64,000 nucleotides of DNA from Endocalyx cinctus (taxonomy: Eukaryota > Ascomycota > Sordariomycetes > Amphisphaeriales > Apiosporaceae), in the NCBI GenBank assembly GCA_001600455.1, contig BCKC01000004.1, positions 3,894,915 through 3,958,914 of the forward strand. Reading direction: 5' to 3'. The notes below the pieces were generated by a model that made no database searches, was not told where the DNA came from, and was given only the letters and a program-made list of their open reading frames with translations. A program made the position numbers and the translations under genes. Below, piece after piece: positions 23,099-35,885 of this stretch (its first letter is position 1; each line of letters opens with the position of its first letter).

Positions 23099-24974
23099 AA
23101 ACAAGACTTGTCTTTATTCCTGATCGTGACTGTGATTGTGATGACTTCGTAGACCTTGACTTGATAGTGTAGTGTGATATCGGTCTTGTCAATATGGTGA
23201 TAATTAACGTGAGTCCCATGATGCTCAAGCCATGCCAAATATATCTACGTATATCTAATACACTAATTCTAGTAATGCTGGCCTTCTACCGTGATATATC
23301 TCTTCGTATGACTGCCCTTTCAATGGATAATTACTGGCCTTGTGTATCCTCACTCCCACTTTTCCACGAACTCAAGCATTTCTACACGCAACTACACTGG
23401 ACTCTAATAAACTCTGCTAAGCATAAAACTACGATGAGAAGTCTGCCCTCCATGTTATATACCACCTGCAATGTCTACATAGTATATCTTGGGGTGTGGA
23501 CGGGGTGTCCCGGTAGGCATAAAGTCCAGTTTCCCAATGGTATCTTCCAACCTTTTCTCTGCTGTCCCATATTGTAACCTAAAGAAATACTGAAAGTATT
23601 TCTAATTACCAATAGATACCAACTACTCATTTCTACCTAGACGATAGTCCCCCCTATCCACGACGATACTAAGATGCATTATCCTCATAAAGGTCATAAT
23701 ATCACCCAACACCGAATTGATATTACTATGGACCGATTTGTATGGTCCGGATTATGATTGAAGCATTCGAACGCCTTTAAACTACAAGAATATAGACGCT
23801 TATTTCAGGTAACCCTAGCGGTTCAATCACACAAGAGAAGGTATACAAGAATACCCCGTATCTGGAGCAAAAGTACTTACCTCCTACTCCATGCGATCTA
23901 GTAGACATAACTCGCAATTTGCCTACGTCACTATATTCACAGTTCACGACCAAAAGCTATCGGATACTGATTGACGTGTATGAAATCTATAGACGCTACA
24001 ACTATACTGGCACTTGAGGACGAACAAAGTCTGGTGGCATCGAACCTATGATGACATGTGAAAGAATTTGAGCTCTTCATTTTGCCGCTGTCAAGGTTGA
24101 CTATTCTTGGAATGGCTCTGCCTAGAAATTATGCATGCATTTGTCCGTTCCTCTGACTTATCATTAGTTATGATGATGTAATTAAAGTAATATAACCAAC
24201 GTATGAGAAGTCTCTTCTCATTATAGATACTGACATCAATTGCTCAATTATTGAATTAATGCAAAAGCCCGTAAATTCGAGCCGGTTTAATTTATTTCCC
24301 GACCCTATTTTGATATTACGTCCGGCACGATATCATCCGTCGAATCCCCGTCAGCTTCACACAAATCAATATCCGAAGTTAAAGTAGTATTTAGCGCCAT
24401 CCGATGGCTACGATTTGAGAGCGTTGCGGGCAGCCGTAGTTGGAGGTGTGATTCGGGTATTGGCGATGATATATATCCGACCCAGATGCCGAAATAATTA
24501 GATCGCCGAGCATTTCAAGATAGTAATCCTCGATCTACACTCCTAAATCGAAGCGGCACGCTGCCGCTGTTCTGCTGTTCTCCGAATTTTGAGGATTGAG
24601 GGAGTAGTGAAGACTAATGAATTCGAATTGGAGACATTACAACGTCTCCAGAAGCGGATACTCCTGGATCTGGCTCGTGGAATGTTGAGGGACGTGGGGG
24701 CTCGGTAGACTACATACCTTTACCCCACTTCTCAATGTATATCAACCTCCACCAACTGCATAATGCCATTATCTTTGTCACACTTACAACTTAACTAGTT
24801 ATCAGCATAATCTTGCTTCACTTTTCACCTCACTGAGAAAGGAGTGGTTTCGTCACCATACGATTCTAGTGCGTTTATTATGGTCAGTCATCAATTTTCT
24901 AATGTGTTGCCTTTCCTTCCTAAGTCACCAGTGATATCGTGATAAATGAATTAGCGATGGTGACACCCGAATGC
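23099..24974. other. Intergenic, no gene seen
   Basis: Mixed composition with no supported gene. The frame at 23194-23577 has no recognisable motif. Confidence 0.5.
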
Positions 24975-25211
24975 TCATGTTCCACAATGGCCTGCTAGTG
25001 CATGACAGAGTGATGACGGAGATTCGAATTGAGTACTCACGCCAAAATTGAACTTGATTGAACCCCAAGCTAGTGCTTTATACTCAGGGTGGTGTTCTAT
25101 GAAGACGTCCATGAGATTACTAATTATATCAAGAAAGATGGTGGGAAAAGTTGTTGATGCATTCCAAAAGCTTTGATGTATCGGATGTTCCTCTGGAATC
25201 AGTCTTGGCAT
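24975..25211 (-). pseudogene. Fragment like the DUF7708 N-terminal region of fungal NACHT/ankyrin proteins
   Basis: Read on the minus strand from 25211, the stretch LDIISNLMDVFIEHHPEYKA followed by LAWGSIKFNFG resembles the conserved 'HPEYxALVWGxVKF' segment near the N-terminus of many fungal STAND/NLR-type proteins. A GTGAGT donor follows directly at the place where this family often has an intron. I find no NACHT, ankyrin or further matching exon downstream (below 24975), so this looks like a lone relic. The call rests on one short motif. Confidence 0.4.
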
Positions 25212-26492
25212 CCGCTGCGGTAATTATTCACAACATCCTGTACAGTCGAGTGTGCCAAAAGGTCATTCACTAGACTTCTCTTTGAGATTTTTCAGTTAAT
25301 TTTTCCTCTGAGAGTCTTGAGTCTTTCTTGAAATGCTCCCTGTGATAGCTTGAAGGAGTTTCTGTTCTATGTATGAGAAGTAGCTATAGGTGGTACCGTC
25401 GGAACTGAATTTACTATGCGCGTATTACATTACCAGCATCAGGTTGAGTTACCCGATCTAGTATGATTGGCAATATTTATGGGAGAATGCATATCAGATT
25501 CTAAATAGGCCGACATATATATTTTACGGCTCGTATTCAAGATTGTCGGATCAGCATGTGTAGTTGAGATCGAGCAGTCAAAACCTTGGCTTCAAGTTTG
25601 GGTGTCATCAGATATTGCGGCTACCCGCTGCAAAACTTCATGACCCCAAGGCGAACACCCGATAGCACAACATACGCGATACTACCAATCATACTTTACC
25701 ACGTTATCCATTGATTTTCTGTTGATGAATCACCAAGAATTGAAGGGTATGAAGAATTTCCAGTCACTCGAAATTGCGCGGTCTTCAGTCGTGAAAGTCT
25801 TGCTAATAATTAGGCTGGACAGTGGACAAATAACTTGAAAAGTCAAATCTCTACTCCTTTCTCCGGTTCTTCCAAGGTTTCTAATAGTGCCTGCTATTTA
25901 GAGATCGAGATCAAGATCGTGTACACAATATAGAAGATTATTACACCACCGCCTCGGTCAGACGGTATAAAACCCCTCGGCAAGCCAAAACATTCAATCA
26001 AGATCCTGGAAGAATACCGAGCCTCGAACTTTTCTTTGGAGTACAAATCACACGAACAAGTATTCATAAAGGGCGGCTCGGATGCTAAAAGTAGCTTTTT
26101 TTGGCGACAAAGAATTCCAAATATCTTAGGACCACGAAGATTCACATATAAGATAAGTAGGTAGTGAAGACAGAGAGGAAAATAGTGGTGTCGGCTGCAA
26201 TAGTGATGATAACAAGCTTGGAAAAGTATATATCTTCAGAGGAGCCAACTTTGTAACCCGTTCGTCACGCAAATCGTCACGCGAATGGTTCTATCATATC
26301 CAATGTCTCATTAAGTAAGTACCTTTCCTCGTTCATCTTATAAAATTATTAATAACCAATGGCAAAGGCAAAAAAAACGTAAAAACGCCTCAACCTCTGA
26401 CTCTATCAGTTGATTTTTGCCATACATCCAAAATTGAACGCCAACAATTCCTCACCTTGAAAGCTAGCAAGGTAACAAATCCAGAATCCAGA
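25212..26492. other. Intergenic, no gene seen
   Basis: No supported feature, apart from the presumed promoter of the AAA ATPase gene in the last few hundred bases. Confidence 0.5.
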
Positions 26493-29042
26493 ATGGCACG
26501 ACAACAGTTACGACCAAATCAGGGCGACTCGCTTCTTCATTATCACCTGAGAAATAATTCAATCTCTCAGAATTACAGAGAACTAAGATCTAGAGAGTCT
26601 ACAGACGCATCCGCACCAGCACGCAACAATAATCCCAAGCTAGTAAATAGTAAAATGGGCCAGCAAAGTGCACACGCTATTTCTCAGAGTTGCTTACGCA
26701 AACGCTCGGGCCCTAGTTCCTCGTCGGATATTCGAGTGGATAATAAGATAATAGAACGTGATTTGATCGAGCTTCAGAGCTACACTACACGAGTAGAGAA
26801 GCGAGCCAAACAAACGAGCACCTCCTCACCAAAGCCCAAACCGCCATACAGTCACTGCGTACTATACCGCATCCTAGCGAACAGAGGAACTTCCAAAGAG
26901 AAAGATTCGACGACGGAGGATAGCTATGAGAAGCCTTTCCCAGCTGCATTTTTTGACGAACCTGAGTGGATTGTATCTGATCACAGGGGCACCTTCCGCT
27001 CTCGCGTCCCGGTAGGAAATCTGAATCTGTACTTGAAACAGAATAAGCAGATCTCCTTTATTGTCTGGAAGACGTATGTCGAACCAGGCACGAAGCTTTC
27101 GAGTGATCAGTCTATCACAGATTATAAAAAAAGTTTCGAAATCAGAGAATCCATTCAACCAACTAATCGAGATCTGATTAAGGGCGTTGAAGTTCTCTTG
27201 CAGTCCAAGGATGAGCATAGAGACATCTGGGAAGTTTTCAAGGACAGCCAAATACTTCATGCACCTTATCTATTTGTCTATCACCAGCAGGGAGACTGGC
27301 ACACTGTTCAAAACAACACTCCAAAACCAACTTCAGAGCAGCTGACCTTTCTCTGGGACTACATCATTCAGCAGCATGGGAACGAATATGTTGCCGCGGA
27401 TACGTGGATACGCCGTGAGACGATCATACCAAAATATGTGCAATACGTACTCAAGCCAGGAGACATGTTGATTCAAAGATCTGGGGACTCTTTCTTAGGG
27501 TGGGTATCAACGTCTCGACCGAAATTCACGGGCTCATACAGATCTACTCTAGGAGAGGTCACGGAAACCAACGCAAGAGGATCTCATATTTCTATATGTG
27601 ATCACGAAAAAATGTCGAAGGAATCAAACAGCAAGGATCTTTGGGTACATAGATGGACAATTGATGCATGGCATTGGGAGTTCGACGTTAATTTTGAACG
27701 AAGCCACACAACTCTGTCGATCGAGATTGCAGCGCAGAGTCATTACCAGCCGCATGGAGCGGTTAAATATAAGGCGGTGGACGAACGTACTGATCATGCA
27801 TCGGATTGTGTTGCCGTTCGGGATCTTGAAGTGGTTCCAATCCGGTATGCCTCCGAAGAAGTAATCAAACGGCTTCGCGACCGGGGCAAATTATTCTGGA
27901 AATGCCGGTTGAGGAACTTCATATCATGCTGGGATTACACACATGATGGTCAAGGAAACAAGGTTGGTAACCAAATGGATCTTAAGTTTCCGTCGAGCTG
28001 AAAATATCATGCCTTAATTACAATCAAGGGTCGATATTAACTCCTCTGATAGGTCTACGAACGCTACATGATTGACATGAAGGCTTATCGTAGCCTGCAT
28101 CAAAAACACAGTACCACGCCCGAATACAATCAGCCACTGAAAGATGAACTGAATCTGGAGGCAATGAAGGAAGAAAAACCACCGAACAGTAGCTTCGAGC
28201 TGCTACTTCCAGATAAAATAAAAGGATTCGATATGCGCAGAAAGAAATGGTGCGATCTTATGGTCGAGCGTATAGTCGATGTCGAGTGGGACAAAGAAGC
28301 GTTCCAAAAGGTCCTGATGGATAGGAAAACCAAAGATCTTATCCAAGCTCTTGTGAGAAATCAGGTGGCGGCAGAAGCTAGCGGACTCGGAACTGATTTC
28401 ATTGAAAGACAAGGGAGCGACCTCGTTTTATTACTACACGGAAGCCTAGGGACTGGAAAAACATTGACAGCAGAAAGCATAGCCGAATTTGCCGAGAAGC
28501 CTCTCTACAGGGTCACGCTTGCTGATATTGGTACCAAGGCGGAGCAAGCCGAGAAGTCCCTCGAGTCTATTTTGCACTTGGCTAAACTCTGGGGTTGTGT
28601 CGTTCTTCTGGACGAGGCTGATGTCTTCCTCGAGCAAAGACGTCCCGAGGACCTTGAACGAAACGCACTAGTATCAGTCTTCGTTCGCGCACTCGAGCGT
28701 TACGAAGGAATTGTCATTCTGAAAAGCAATCGAATAGGAACTTTCGATGAGGTTTTCAAGTCGAGAATCCAACTGGCGCTGTACTACCCTCCGTTAGGCC
28801 CGTATCATCGCTTGCAGATATGGCGGAAGTTTTTCGACATGCTCGAGAGTCAAAACGAGCCTATGACCGACATAGCGGATCTCCGGGACCATCTTGAACA
28901 GCTGAAGGACGAGGAGATGAACGGTCGGCAGATTCGAAACGCCATCACTACCGCGAGGCAATATTCCAAGTGGAAAGGTCAGCCGCTCAATTACGCGAAC
29001 TTGAAAGATGTTATCGAAGTGACTGGGCGGTTTGATGAATAG
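26493..29042 (+). CDS. AAA+ ATPase with fungal DUF7025-type N-terminal domain
   Basis: Exons 26493-27962 and 28053-29042 give 819 residues. The ATG at 26493 is the first in frame. The N-terminal 90 residues are low-complexity. Residues 150-480 form the middle domain often found in this family (FFDEPEWIVSDHRGTFRS, YFVYHQQG-like LFVYHQQGDW, DMLIQRSGDSFLGWVSTS). The AAA core has Walker A GSLGTGKT at 620-627, Walker B VVLLDEADVF at 673-682, a sensor-1 Asn near 716, and an arginine finger in FKSRIQLAL at about 728. A lid (NGRQIRNAITTARQYSKW) follows. The donor at 27963 is the unusual GTTGGT; it is the only one nearby that joins in phase. The family is widespread in filamentous fungi, often in many copies, and its role is not settled. 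Walker A has Ser-Leu where Pro-Pro is usual. Confidence 0.85.
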
Positions 29043-29474
29043 CTCGACAATTCTCGTGGGGGCTCGACTTAAGGTTAATTGGCCGAGAATGAAAGAATGC
29101 GATTCGGTGGAGAAGCTTAGAAAATTCTTCGGGTTGGGAGCTGGAAAGCAATGAGCCGATGAAGTGGATGAATGGGCATATCTTGTTTCAAGATTTTCGC
29201 TCCCAAAAAGAACACTGGCTATGGTGTAACGGAATGGTAACTTTCGCTTTGGGTAGGAGATTGGCACTAGTTTGAGTGTGTTTTACGCGATACGGCTTTT
29301 TTTTTCTTGCTTTTCGGTAGATTTATAGTTTGCTTATCTTAAGATCACAAATTAGGAAAAATTGAGCGTTATCCCATTATTATACTAAGTATATTATCAT
29401 TACATAAATCAGGGTATCTAAATGAAACGTTGTCATGAACAGCAAAGTCCAAACGCTCAGCCTAAAAGCTAACC
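29043..29474. other. Convergent intergenic, no gene seen
   Basis: Terminator region shared by the converging AAA ATPase and rhodopsin-like genes. Confidence 0.6.
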
Positions 29475-30953
29475 CTACCTCTCGACCTTGACGGTCTTCA
29501 AGGGGTACGCATCCGCCGCAGCGATTTCGTCTTGTTTCCGGCTATTCTGGCTCCGCTGAGCCAGCAAGGAGCCGCCGTCCGACCGACTCGAAGTGCTGCG
29601 CTTCCGCACGCCACCGTCGGCGGTGTTGAACGAAGCGCTGAGCATGCTCGGCCTGCTCGTCTTGGTACGCAGGAGACGTATGCTGGAAGCGCCGGACTCG
29701 ACGATACTCTTGGCGGCTTGCACCAGCGTGGTCCAGGACCACCCGTGGGCGAAAAACCAGACGGTCGGGAGACAGGCGGTAAACACGGCGATACCGCTTT
29801 CGACCATGCCCCAGTAGATGAAGGCGGTCACGATCACTAATTTTTGATTGATTCCAACGTTAGACATAGTTTGACAGGTATCGGTATAAGCGGAAGGAGA
29901 CTCACAAATTGGATCGGCGTTCTCGAAGTAGGCTTGGATGAAAATTTGGGTCGTGAGTATAAACCGAGATAGGGAAGCAGCGACGGTTCTGTATATTTGT
30001 TAGCATGCGACCTAATATTTCTCAAGTTACATCTCTCTACTTACCCAGCCCCGAAGAAAAACACGGCAGTGATGGCTATTTTCCTCTTGAGAGACAGATT
30101 CAAGCGCCAAATCTGTTATAGGAACATTCAGTCAGTCATGGTGCATACTCGTCTTTTCTGATTGATTAGAGTTGGGTGCATATATACCATGGGAATAGGG
30201 GTAAGAAAGATGATAACATCAGTAATAAAGTCGCTAATCGTAAAGCCAAGTACGATGGGTGTATCGAGAACGCAGTGCTGTGCGATGGCGTTGGGCGTCT
30301 CCCACAGTGCCCAGAAATTGCCCTTGCACTGGAGCAAGAACGCGAAGAAGAATCCAGTCATCCAAAGGAAGACGATGACGATCATGCTAATGAGGTAAAT
30401 GTTGTTTGCGCTGCTACGGTTCACGCCGAAGACTCGTCGGTAGAAGAAGAGGAAGCTGATCTTGGTGCATCCTAAAGAGAGGGACAATAGGATGGTGTAT
30501 ATCCATTGAATCTGAATTGTAAGTATTCGTAATTGTTAGTACGTAGCTAGAAGGTCATTTCAGGCTGTCTGCATCAACGTACCTTTCCTTCAATGGTGAC
30601 CTGTTCGCTCGAGAAGTCAAGAAAGTTTCCATCGAACTCGTCCGGAATTTGCAGAGGATATGCGAGAGCTTTCTTGAAAGCACCATAGGCCATTGCGGCA
30701 CCGATTCCGACAGTGAAAATCTATTCCAAAACTCATTTCTCGATCAGCGCCCAATATTCTCGACAGGATGAGGTAAGCTCGCCACACGTACCGCAGCAGG
30801 CACAATGAACCAGTCGTCCGCCTCCAAGCGCTGCCGCTGCTTCTTCCTAGCTGCGAACCTAAGCGCGACCGCTACAATATCCAAGACCGACAAGCCTATG
30901 CCAGCGGCGATGACATTGGACGGGGTTGTCCAATACCCGTGATCGAGTCCCAT
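29475..30953 (-). CDS. Seven-transmembrane rhodopsin-domain (PTH11-related type) membrane protein
   Basis: Six exons on the minus strand (30953-30792, 30720-30583, 30511-30188, 30112-30045, 29988-29906, 29836-29475) give 378 residues, and every join is in frame. Hydrophobic segments alternate with short loops: NVIAAGIGLSVLDIVAVALRF, IFTVGIGAAMAYG, IQWIYTILLSLSLGCTKISFLFF, NIYLISMIVIVFLWMTGFFFAFLL, VLGFTISDFITDVIIFLTPIPM, IAITAVFFFGAGTVAASLSRF, and IVTAFIYWGMVESGIAVFTACLP. A Ser/Arg-rich cytoplasmic tail follows. The RF-x-A-R and CTKISFLFFYRRVF signatures fit the fungal rhodopsin domain family (PF20684). Members include PTH11-like receptors, but most have no known ligand and there is no CFEM domain here. 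Confidence 0.88.
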
Positions 30954-32257
30954 TTTCGCGACGATAAGGATAATAAGAAATGCGTGTTTTGTTTCGAGCC
31001 TAAGAATAGGTCAAGAGAAGAAGATAAATCAAAAGAAATTTTAAGTTAATGGAGATCAGCGACGTGAAAAAGTACGAAGGAATCAAAAAGGATCGAGAGG
31101 CGTTTGATTTTCTGTATCCCCGCGAGGATTATCGATGGGATATGTCTCTGGTTCCAATTAATTAACTAGTCATTTTCACACACTTTGGTCGACAAGTAAG
31201 TATAGAGCACGAGGGTAGGATGGAAGGTTTCAGCTCTCGAAGAAGGTCGCAATAATGAAACCATAACCTCCGTCTCGAAGGATTATCGGATACCTTCAAA
31301 TATCTATATGGGAGAATCAATTAAAGAAAATACGCTAATAATCAATCGCATGGGCTGGGGGATCGAACGAACATCGTACCCATTCACATCGGAAAAGAGG
31401 GGTTCGAGATCCGGCCTACATAAGTATATTGAATCTGATTCGACGAGGAATAATTCCCAATAAGAGGTCAGGGATGGGATAGATGTACTATACTATGACT
31501 AGGATCTGTGGGCGTCGTGTAGCGGCACCGCGGGAGAGGAAAGTGGCTTATTGGAGAGGTTTTTCCAATCCACCCTGGTACATGTTCACAAGAAGACGAA
31601 CATACCCTGTCAATGACCCTGTCGATAACCGATATGCAGAGCCCACACCATCCCTCTCCCTATCTACTGGTATTACGAGAACGACATTCTAGGTTACATA
31701 CACCAAGATTAAAAATAATATTTTTTTATAGCGTAGTACTCCATAGTTGCGCAACAAGGATAACACCATTTACTTGGGTACTTATCTAGAGAAAATGGAG
31801 ATTACTGGGAGATATTTTTTACTCTACCATATACTCTACTATAGTATACCCAAAACAAAGTACCATACAGGTTCAATGACCGTTTATCGGATCTATTATC
31901 GTCGACTGTGAATTGACGTTACTTCGTTTCAAGGCAAAAGTACTCGCGAAGGTAAAACTTCTGTCTTATATGCCAAATAACGGAACTTAGTGTACCAAAA
32001 ATGATTGAGTGGCTGATATTTTTACCGACCAATCACCTAGCTCAGTCTACATGCGACAAAACAGTGCACCTAAACGTCATCTTTTAATTCGGCCTTTTCC
32101 GGCGGAGAATGTCCTAATTTCTTCTATCCTTACATGCCCATCCATGCGATTTTATTGACTCTTTTACGCAGCACCAGCACTTCGCTCTCGTTGACATATG
32201 ATTACGGCTCAAGATCCCGACTTCGAACGGCCTATTGGAATCCTGATCCTTCTCCGT
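30954..32257. other. Intergenic, no gene seen
   Basis: Promoter of the 7TM gene followed by AT-rich spacer. A tRNA B-box-like word near 31391 lacks the paired stems of a tRNA. An AATAAA word on the minus strand near 32149-32154 could serve the small peptide gene. Confidence 0.5.
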
Positions 32258-32508
32258 TTACGACTCGCCCCAAAGCTTGTCGTCCGCGGAAACAGTCCAG
32301 AGAAGAGCGACTTCTTCGACACCTTCGGGTAAAAGCATGTCGTCAGTGGACACCTGCTCCCTCGTAGCTAGGTCTGCTCTGAGTTAGTCACATTGTCTGA
32401 GGGTGCTAGAAGGAGCGGCTAAGAGAGAGAAAGACCCATACTCTTTGAGATGGGCGCGGCAATGACCGAGCTCAGAAGGAGAGCGAATATAGCTTTGATG
32501 GCCAACAT
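32258..32508 (-). CDS. Predicted small secreted peptide (58 residues), possible RiPP precursor
   Basis: Minus strand, exons 32508-32442 and 32367-32258. The 74-nt intron has a GTATGG donor, a CTAAC branch word and a CTAG acceptor, and it joins in frame. Residues 1-19 form a strong signal peptide (MLAIKAIFALLLSSVIAAP). The mature part is short and acidic, with no cysteine, and ends in LLWTVSADDKLWGES, with two tryptophans. Without splicing the frame stops after 29 residues. The gene is divergent from the UstYa-like oxidase 624 bases away, so the two may share a promoter. UstYa-type enzymes modify signal-peptide-bearing precursors in fungal RiPP pathways such as ustiloxin, so a precursor role is a reasonable guess. 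Against it, there is no Kex2 site (KR) and no repeated core. I do not recognise any homologue. Confidence 0.5.
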
Positions 32509-33132
32509 GTTGAGCGTAAAAGTCTTTGAAGAGAAGGACGAAGAAGAAGAGAGGAGAATCCAATGAAGAGCTGGTGATGTGATAATGTAACGACTGATCT
32601 GACTTAGATGGACTGATGAAGACTTACCCACGTCGAAGAGAGGCGGGGGATAGTTTTTTTTATATGTCTTCTTATATCGTTCATCGGCATGATACATCCC
32701 GCGAATCACTATCTACGGTATTGAATCTCTAGTAGTGTAGGGATGCGCTGAAAGGATTTATCCTGGATTACCGTTACATCGATGGACTTCGCATCTTCGC
32801 ATAATACAGGATCGGCAATAGCTGAGGTGTCAAAAGGCTGCGGCATTCCTTCTCAGAACGGCAGTCGCAGTCTCACGGTCCACAGTTTTGATCGAGCCAG
32901 AGGATAAGATGTAATAGGAGGGTGTGAACCTACAAATCTGACCTCACCCACTGTCTTTACCATCATCCATTCGACTTGGGTCCGTCTCTTCTCCTTCTTA
33001 CTCCTCTTAAGACCTTCTTCTTGACCACTCCAACCACTTGTCATTTCCCGACGGCCCAGCCGAGATTTTCGTTTCGTCGTTTCCCCTCCCTCTCTTCACA
33101 TATCTCCAGATCTCTGGACAAACTTTGCCAAC
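32509..33132. promoter_or_regulatory. Divergent promoter between the peptide and UstYa-like genes
   Basis: This 624-bp spacer lies between two opposite start codons, so it must hold both promoters. I see no clear palindromic operator in it. Confidence 0.5.
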
Positions 33133-34211
33133 ATGAATACAGCAAGATATACCTTCTGGGGCAAGAACTCCAACAGAGACGAAGAAGCCTTCGAGTCTTC
33201 TGAGAAGTTACTGTCTGACGATTCCTCGGAAGTGTCAGATAATGCCAGAAGGAGTTTCTTGCAGAAGATAAACTTCACGCGTGTCTATATTTTTATACTT
33301 CATATCATCTTAGTTATTTTCGTACTTGTACAATGGGGTTCCTTTGCGTGGACACCGAATGACAGGAAGGGCGACGAAGAGAAGTCTTGGTGTAAGTGCG
33401 CAACATGGAAGCCACAACTTTTGAAGCCTTGTACTAACTGTAGTATTTTTAAAGCTCCCGTTCATGACTCTATAGAGTACGAGGTCAGGCATTCTGGCTC
33501 CTTTAAACTCCTTGGAAACGAAACCTACGCGGGGCATCCTACGCCCGAGCAGGATCACGCGTGGGACCAGTTGATCCGGCGTGAGTGTTTTCAATCGCAT
33601 CAAATTATAAGACCAATAGTCGGATCTAACTAATAGTTATAGCGGCCTACTTCAATGCTACCGTCGAAGAGATAGCGAAAGCGGGAGAAGATGTCGACAA
33701 CCTGACGGAGCTCACGAATGGCGGATACCTAAGCAGTCTTGGTGTCTACCATGAGCTCCACTGTATTGTTCGTGATAACGAGAAAATTGTCCCGCCGATG
33801 AGAACGAATGAGGACTAACATATTTACTTCTCAGAGACAACTCCGGTTCTATCTATTCAAGGAAAGATATTACCCGAAAATGACAGAAGCACAAGACAAG
33901 TTCATGCATGATCATTTAGGTACGCGAACCCATTTGAAGCAGATTCACTAGACTACGACCGAATCAGAAACTTACACTCCTGAACAGACCATTGCCTCGA
34001 GGGCCTACGAGAGACGATAATGTGCCACGGAAGCACGGCACTCCTGACGTTTTACTGGGAAACGTCGGATGCATTACAGCCGGTACCGCGATCAAAATCA
34101 AAGTCGGTGTGCGCGAAGTGGGATTCTATCGAGAACTGGGCCTATACCAGAATGATACCCACGAACCCCGATTATTTGAGACCACAACAACACTCCGATT
34201 CTTCGGCGTAG
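33133..34211 (+). CDS. UstYa-like (DUF3328) oxidase
   Basis: Exons 33133-33580, 33643-33767, 33835-33919 and 33988-34211 give 293 residues, all joined in frame. A short cytoplasmic N-terminus is followed by one membrane span at residues 51-70 (VYIFILHIILVIFVLVQWGS). The luminal domain carries the two family-defining HxxHC motifs: HELHC at 186-190 and HLDHC at 218-222. The C-terminal CAKWDSIENWA block is also typical. UstYa family proteins oxidise or cyclise peptides in fungal RiPP and some NRPS pathways (ustiloxin, cyclochlorotine). All key residues are present, so the enzyme should be functional. The neighbours are a divergent small secreted peptide gene and, past a gap, an FAD monooxygenase. 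The substrate is unknown. Confidence 0.9.
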
Positions 34212-35885
34212 TAAGAATAACATTGAGGTTAGGCAGTATACCTTACTATAAAAAGGGGGTGGAGGACGCTAAAAGGATCAACAAGGCATTACCCTAAATA
34301 TGGGACGTTCCGTTCAGTAGGCCTTGTTCGGTGTAGCGTATGCTATAGATAGCAAGGGGGCCCTCTTGTACTTGAACACTAGAATATGTCGTAACATGGT
34401 TATCCTGGCTTGTATCTGCGTTGAAATTTCGCACCATTATTATTTGATAAGACATCCTAGGACGGAGTCTGGGAGTCTGGCTTTTTACGAAAAGACAGAA
34501 GCAAAGAAAAAGCTTTTCCCCAAATGACCATCCCCACGGGACGGGAGGAAGTCAAGGGTCGTGGAAATAGTGTCGTTGGCCCGAAAACTTAATCGAGGCC
34601 ACGGAAGGATTTCAATACCAAGAAAGTACCTAGTTTATTCCATTCAGCTTCGTTTCGTGGTATATACATAAATATCCTGTGAAATTATGACGGCAGCAAT
34701 TTGGATATCGCTTAGATTTGACAGTCATTTTGAAAGCGTACCGCAATAAATGATTGGATGGTTATTGAAAAGAAAACATATGGCGTAGAAGAGAAGAAAT
34801 GCATCCTCGTGTCATGACCAATCGCGCAACAGTAAAAAAATAAAAAAAGAACCTCGTCGCAAGTTTTCTGTATACTACTGAGATAGCAAAAGGTGGATGT
34901 AACTTCGGCGTAACCTATTACCGACTAGGCAGTTAGGTAGCTACGTGCATATATCACTGACCTTTAGGCTACTTGACCTTCTATTTACTACCTATTGATA
35001 CCTAACAGCATGCACCCTAATGCCTGTAATTAGTACCTTCCAACCATAACTAGTGAGTATTATAGTAATCCGTAGGATCCATCACGTCTCTTCTCTTTTC
35101 TTCTTCTCTTCATCCTACCATAAAAATGACTTGAATATTTATCCTTTACTATGTACACCGCCTCATGAACCGTTATCACCAGTCTAGCACCCTGTAAAAC
35201 TTCAAATTGATTACTTTAGATCTGCTGAGGTCGTAAGTCACCTTACCAAATCATTTTAGGCTGTACTGCGCGGTAGTAGTGTAACATAGGGTTTTCAGCC
35301 AGCCATCCAAAGCGACATAATCGCAAATTGTACCTATTACGGGCAGGATTGCAGGTTCGTAATCCCACCATATCGCTTCCTGTGCGCCCCATGCATGAAC
35401 CTTGGTACGCTGACTTGCGCCATCGTCGCATTGGGAAGATCAAAAAGATCCCTGAACGAATTTTTTTCCCTCGCGTATCCGTTATCTTCTTGAAGATGTT
35501 TCACGATATTATATTTGCTACCTTAGACCATGCTGAATAGTAGTAGCTGAGGACAATTGATACACACACTGATAGCATTACTTATTTTCATCGTTAAAAA
35601 TTCTTCTCCGTACTACCTGTGCCAACGTGGCGCTGTCATCCCCCGCTGCTCATGTAGGTACACTACATACTCTCCAACGGCCCGAAGAACGCGCGGTACC
35701 TTATCATCCCAGCCTGTATTATAGAAAATGCTGCATCCTACGGTCTCGGTATTCTTTTGAGCCGTCGCCCATGTTGCTCAAATCAGTCCAAGCTTCAACT
35801 AACTAAAAACAAAATTCTGCACAACTCTATTTTTCTTACCCAAAGGGCTAAACTGAAAACATCTCCATACGTTGCCCCCCCCCCC
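34212..35885. other. Intergenic, no gene seen
   Basis: The open frames at 34324-34527 and 35328-35540 show no motif. The stretch ends in a run of 11 C at 35875-35885, next to the gap. Confidence 0.5.

Noticed and set aside
31360..31435. tRNA-like GGTTCGA word
   Set aside because: A B-box-like word is present but the acceptor, anticodon and T stems do not pair; the same holds for 11419 and 47417.
32134..32367. Plus-strand frame opposite the small peptide gene
   Set aside because: It has no motif, is Arg/Ser/Pro-rich, and is antisense to a better-supported spliced gene.
34324..35540. Short frames between the UstYa-like gene and the gap
   Set aside because: No motifs, no splice partners and poor composition.
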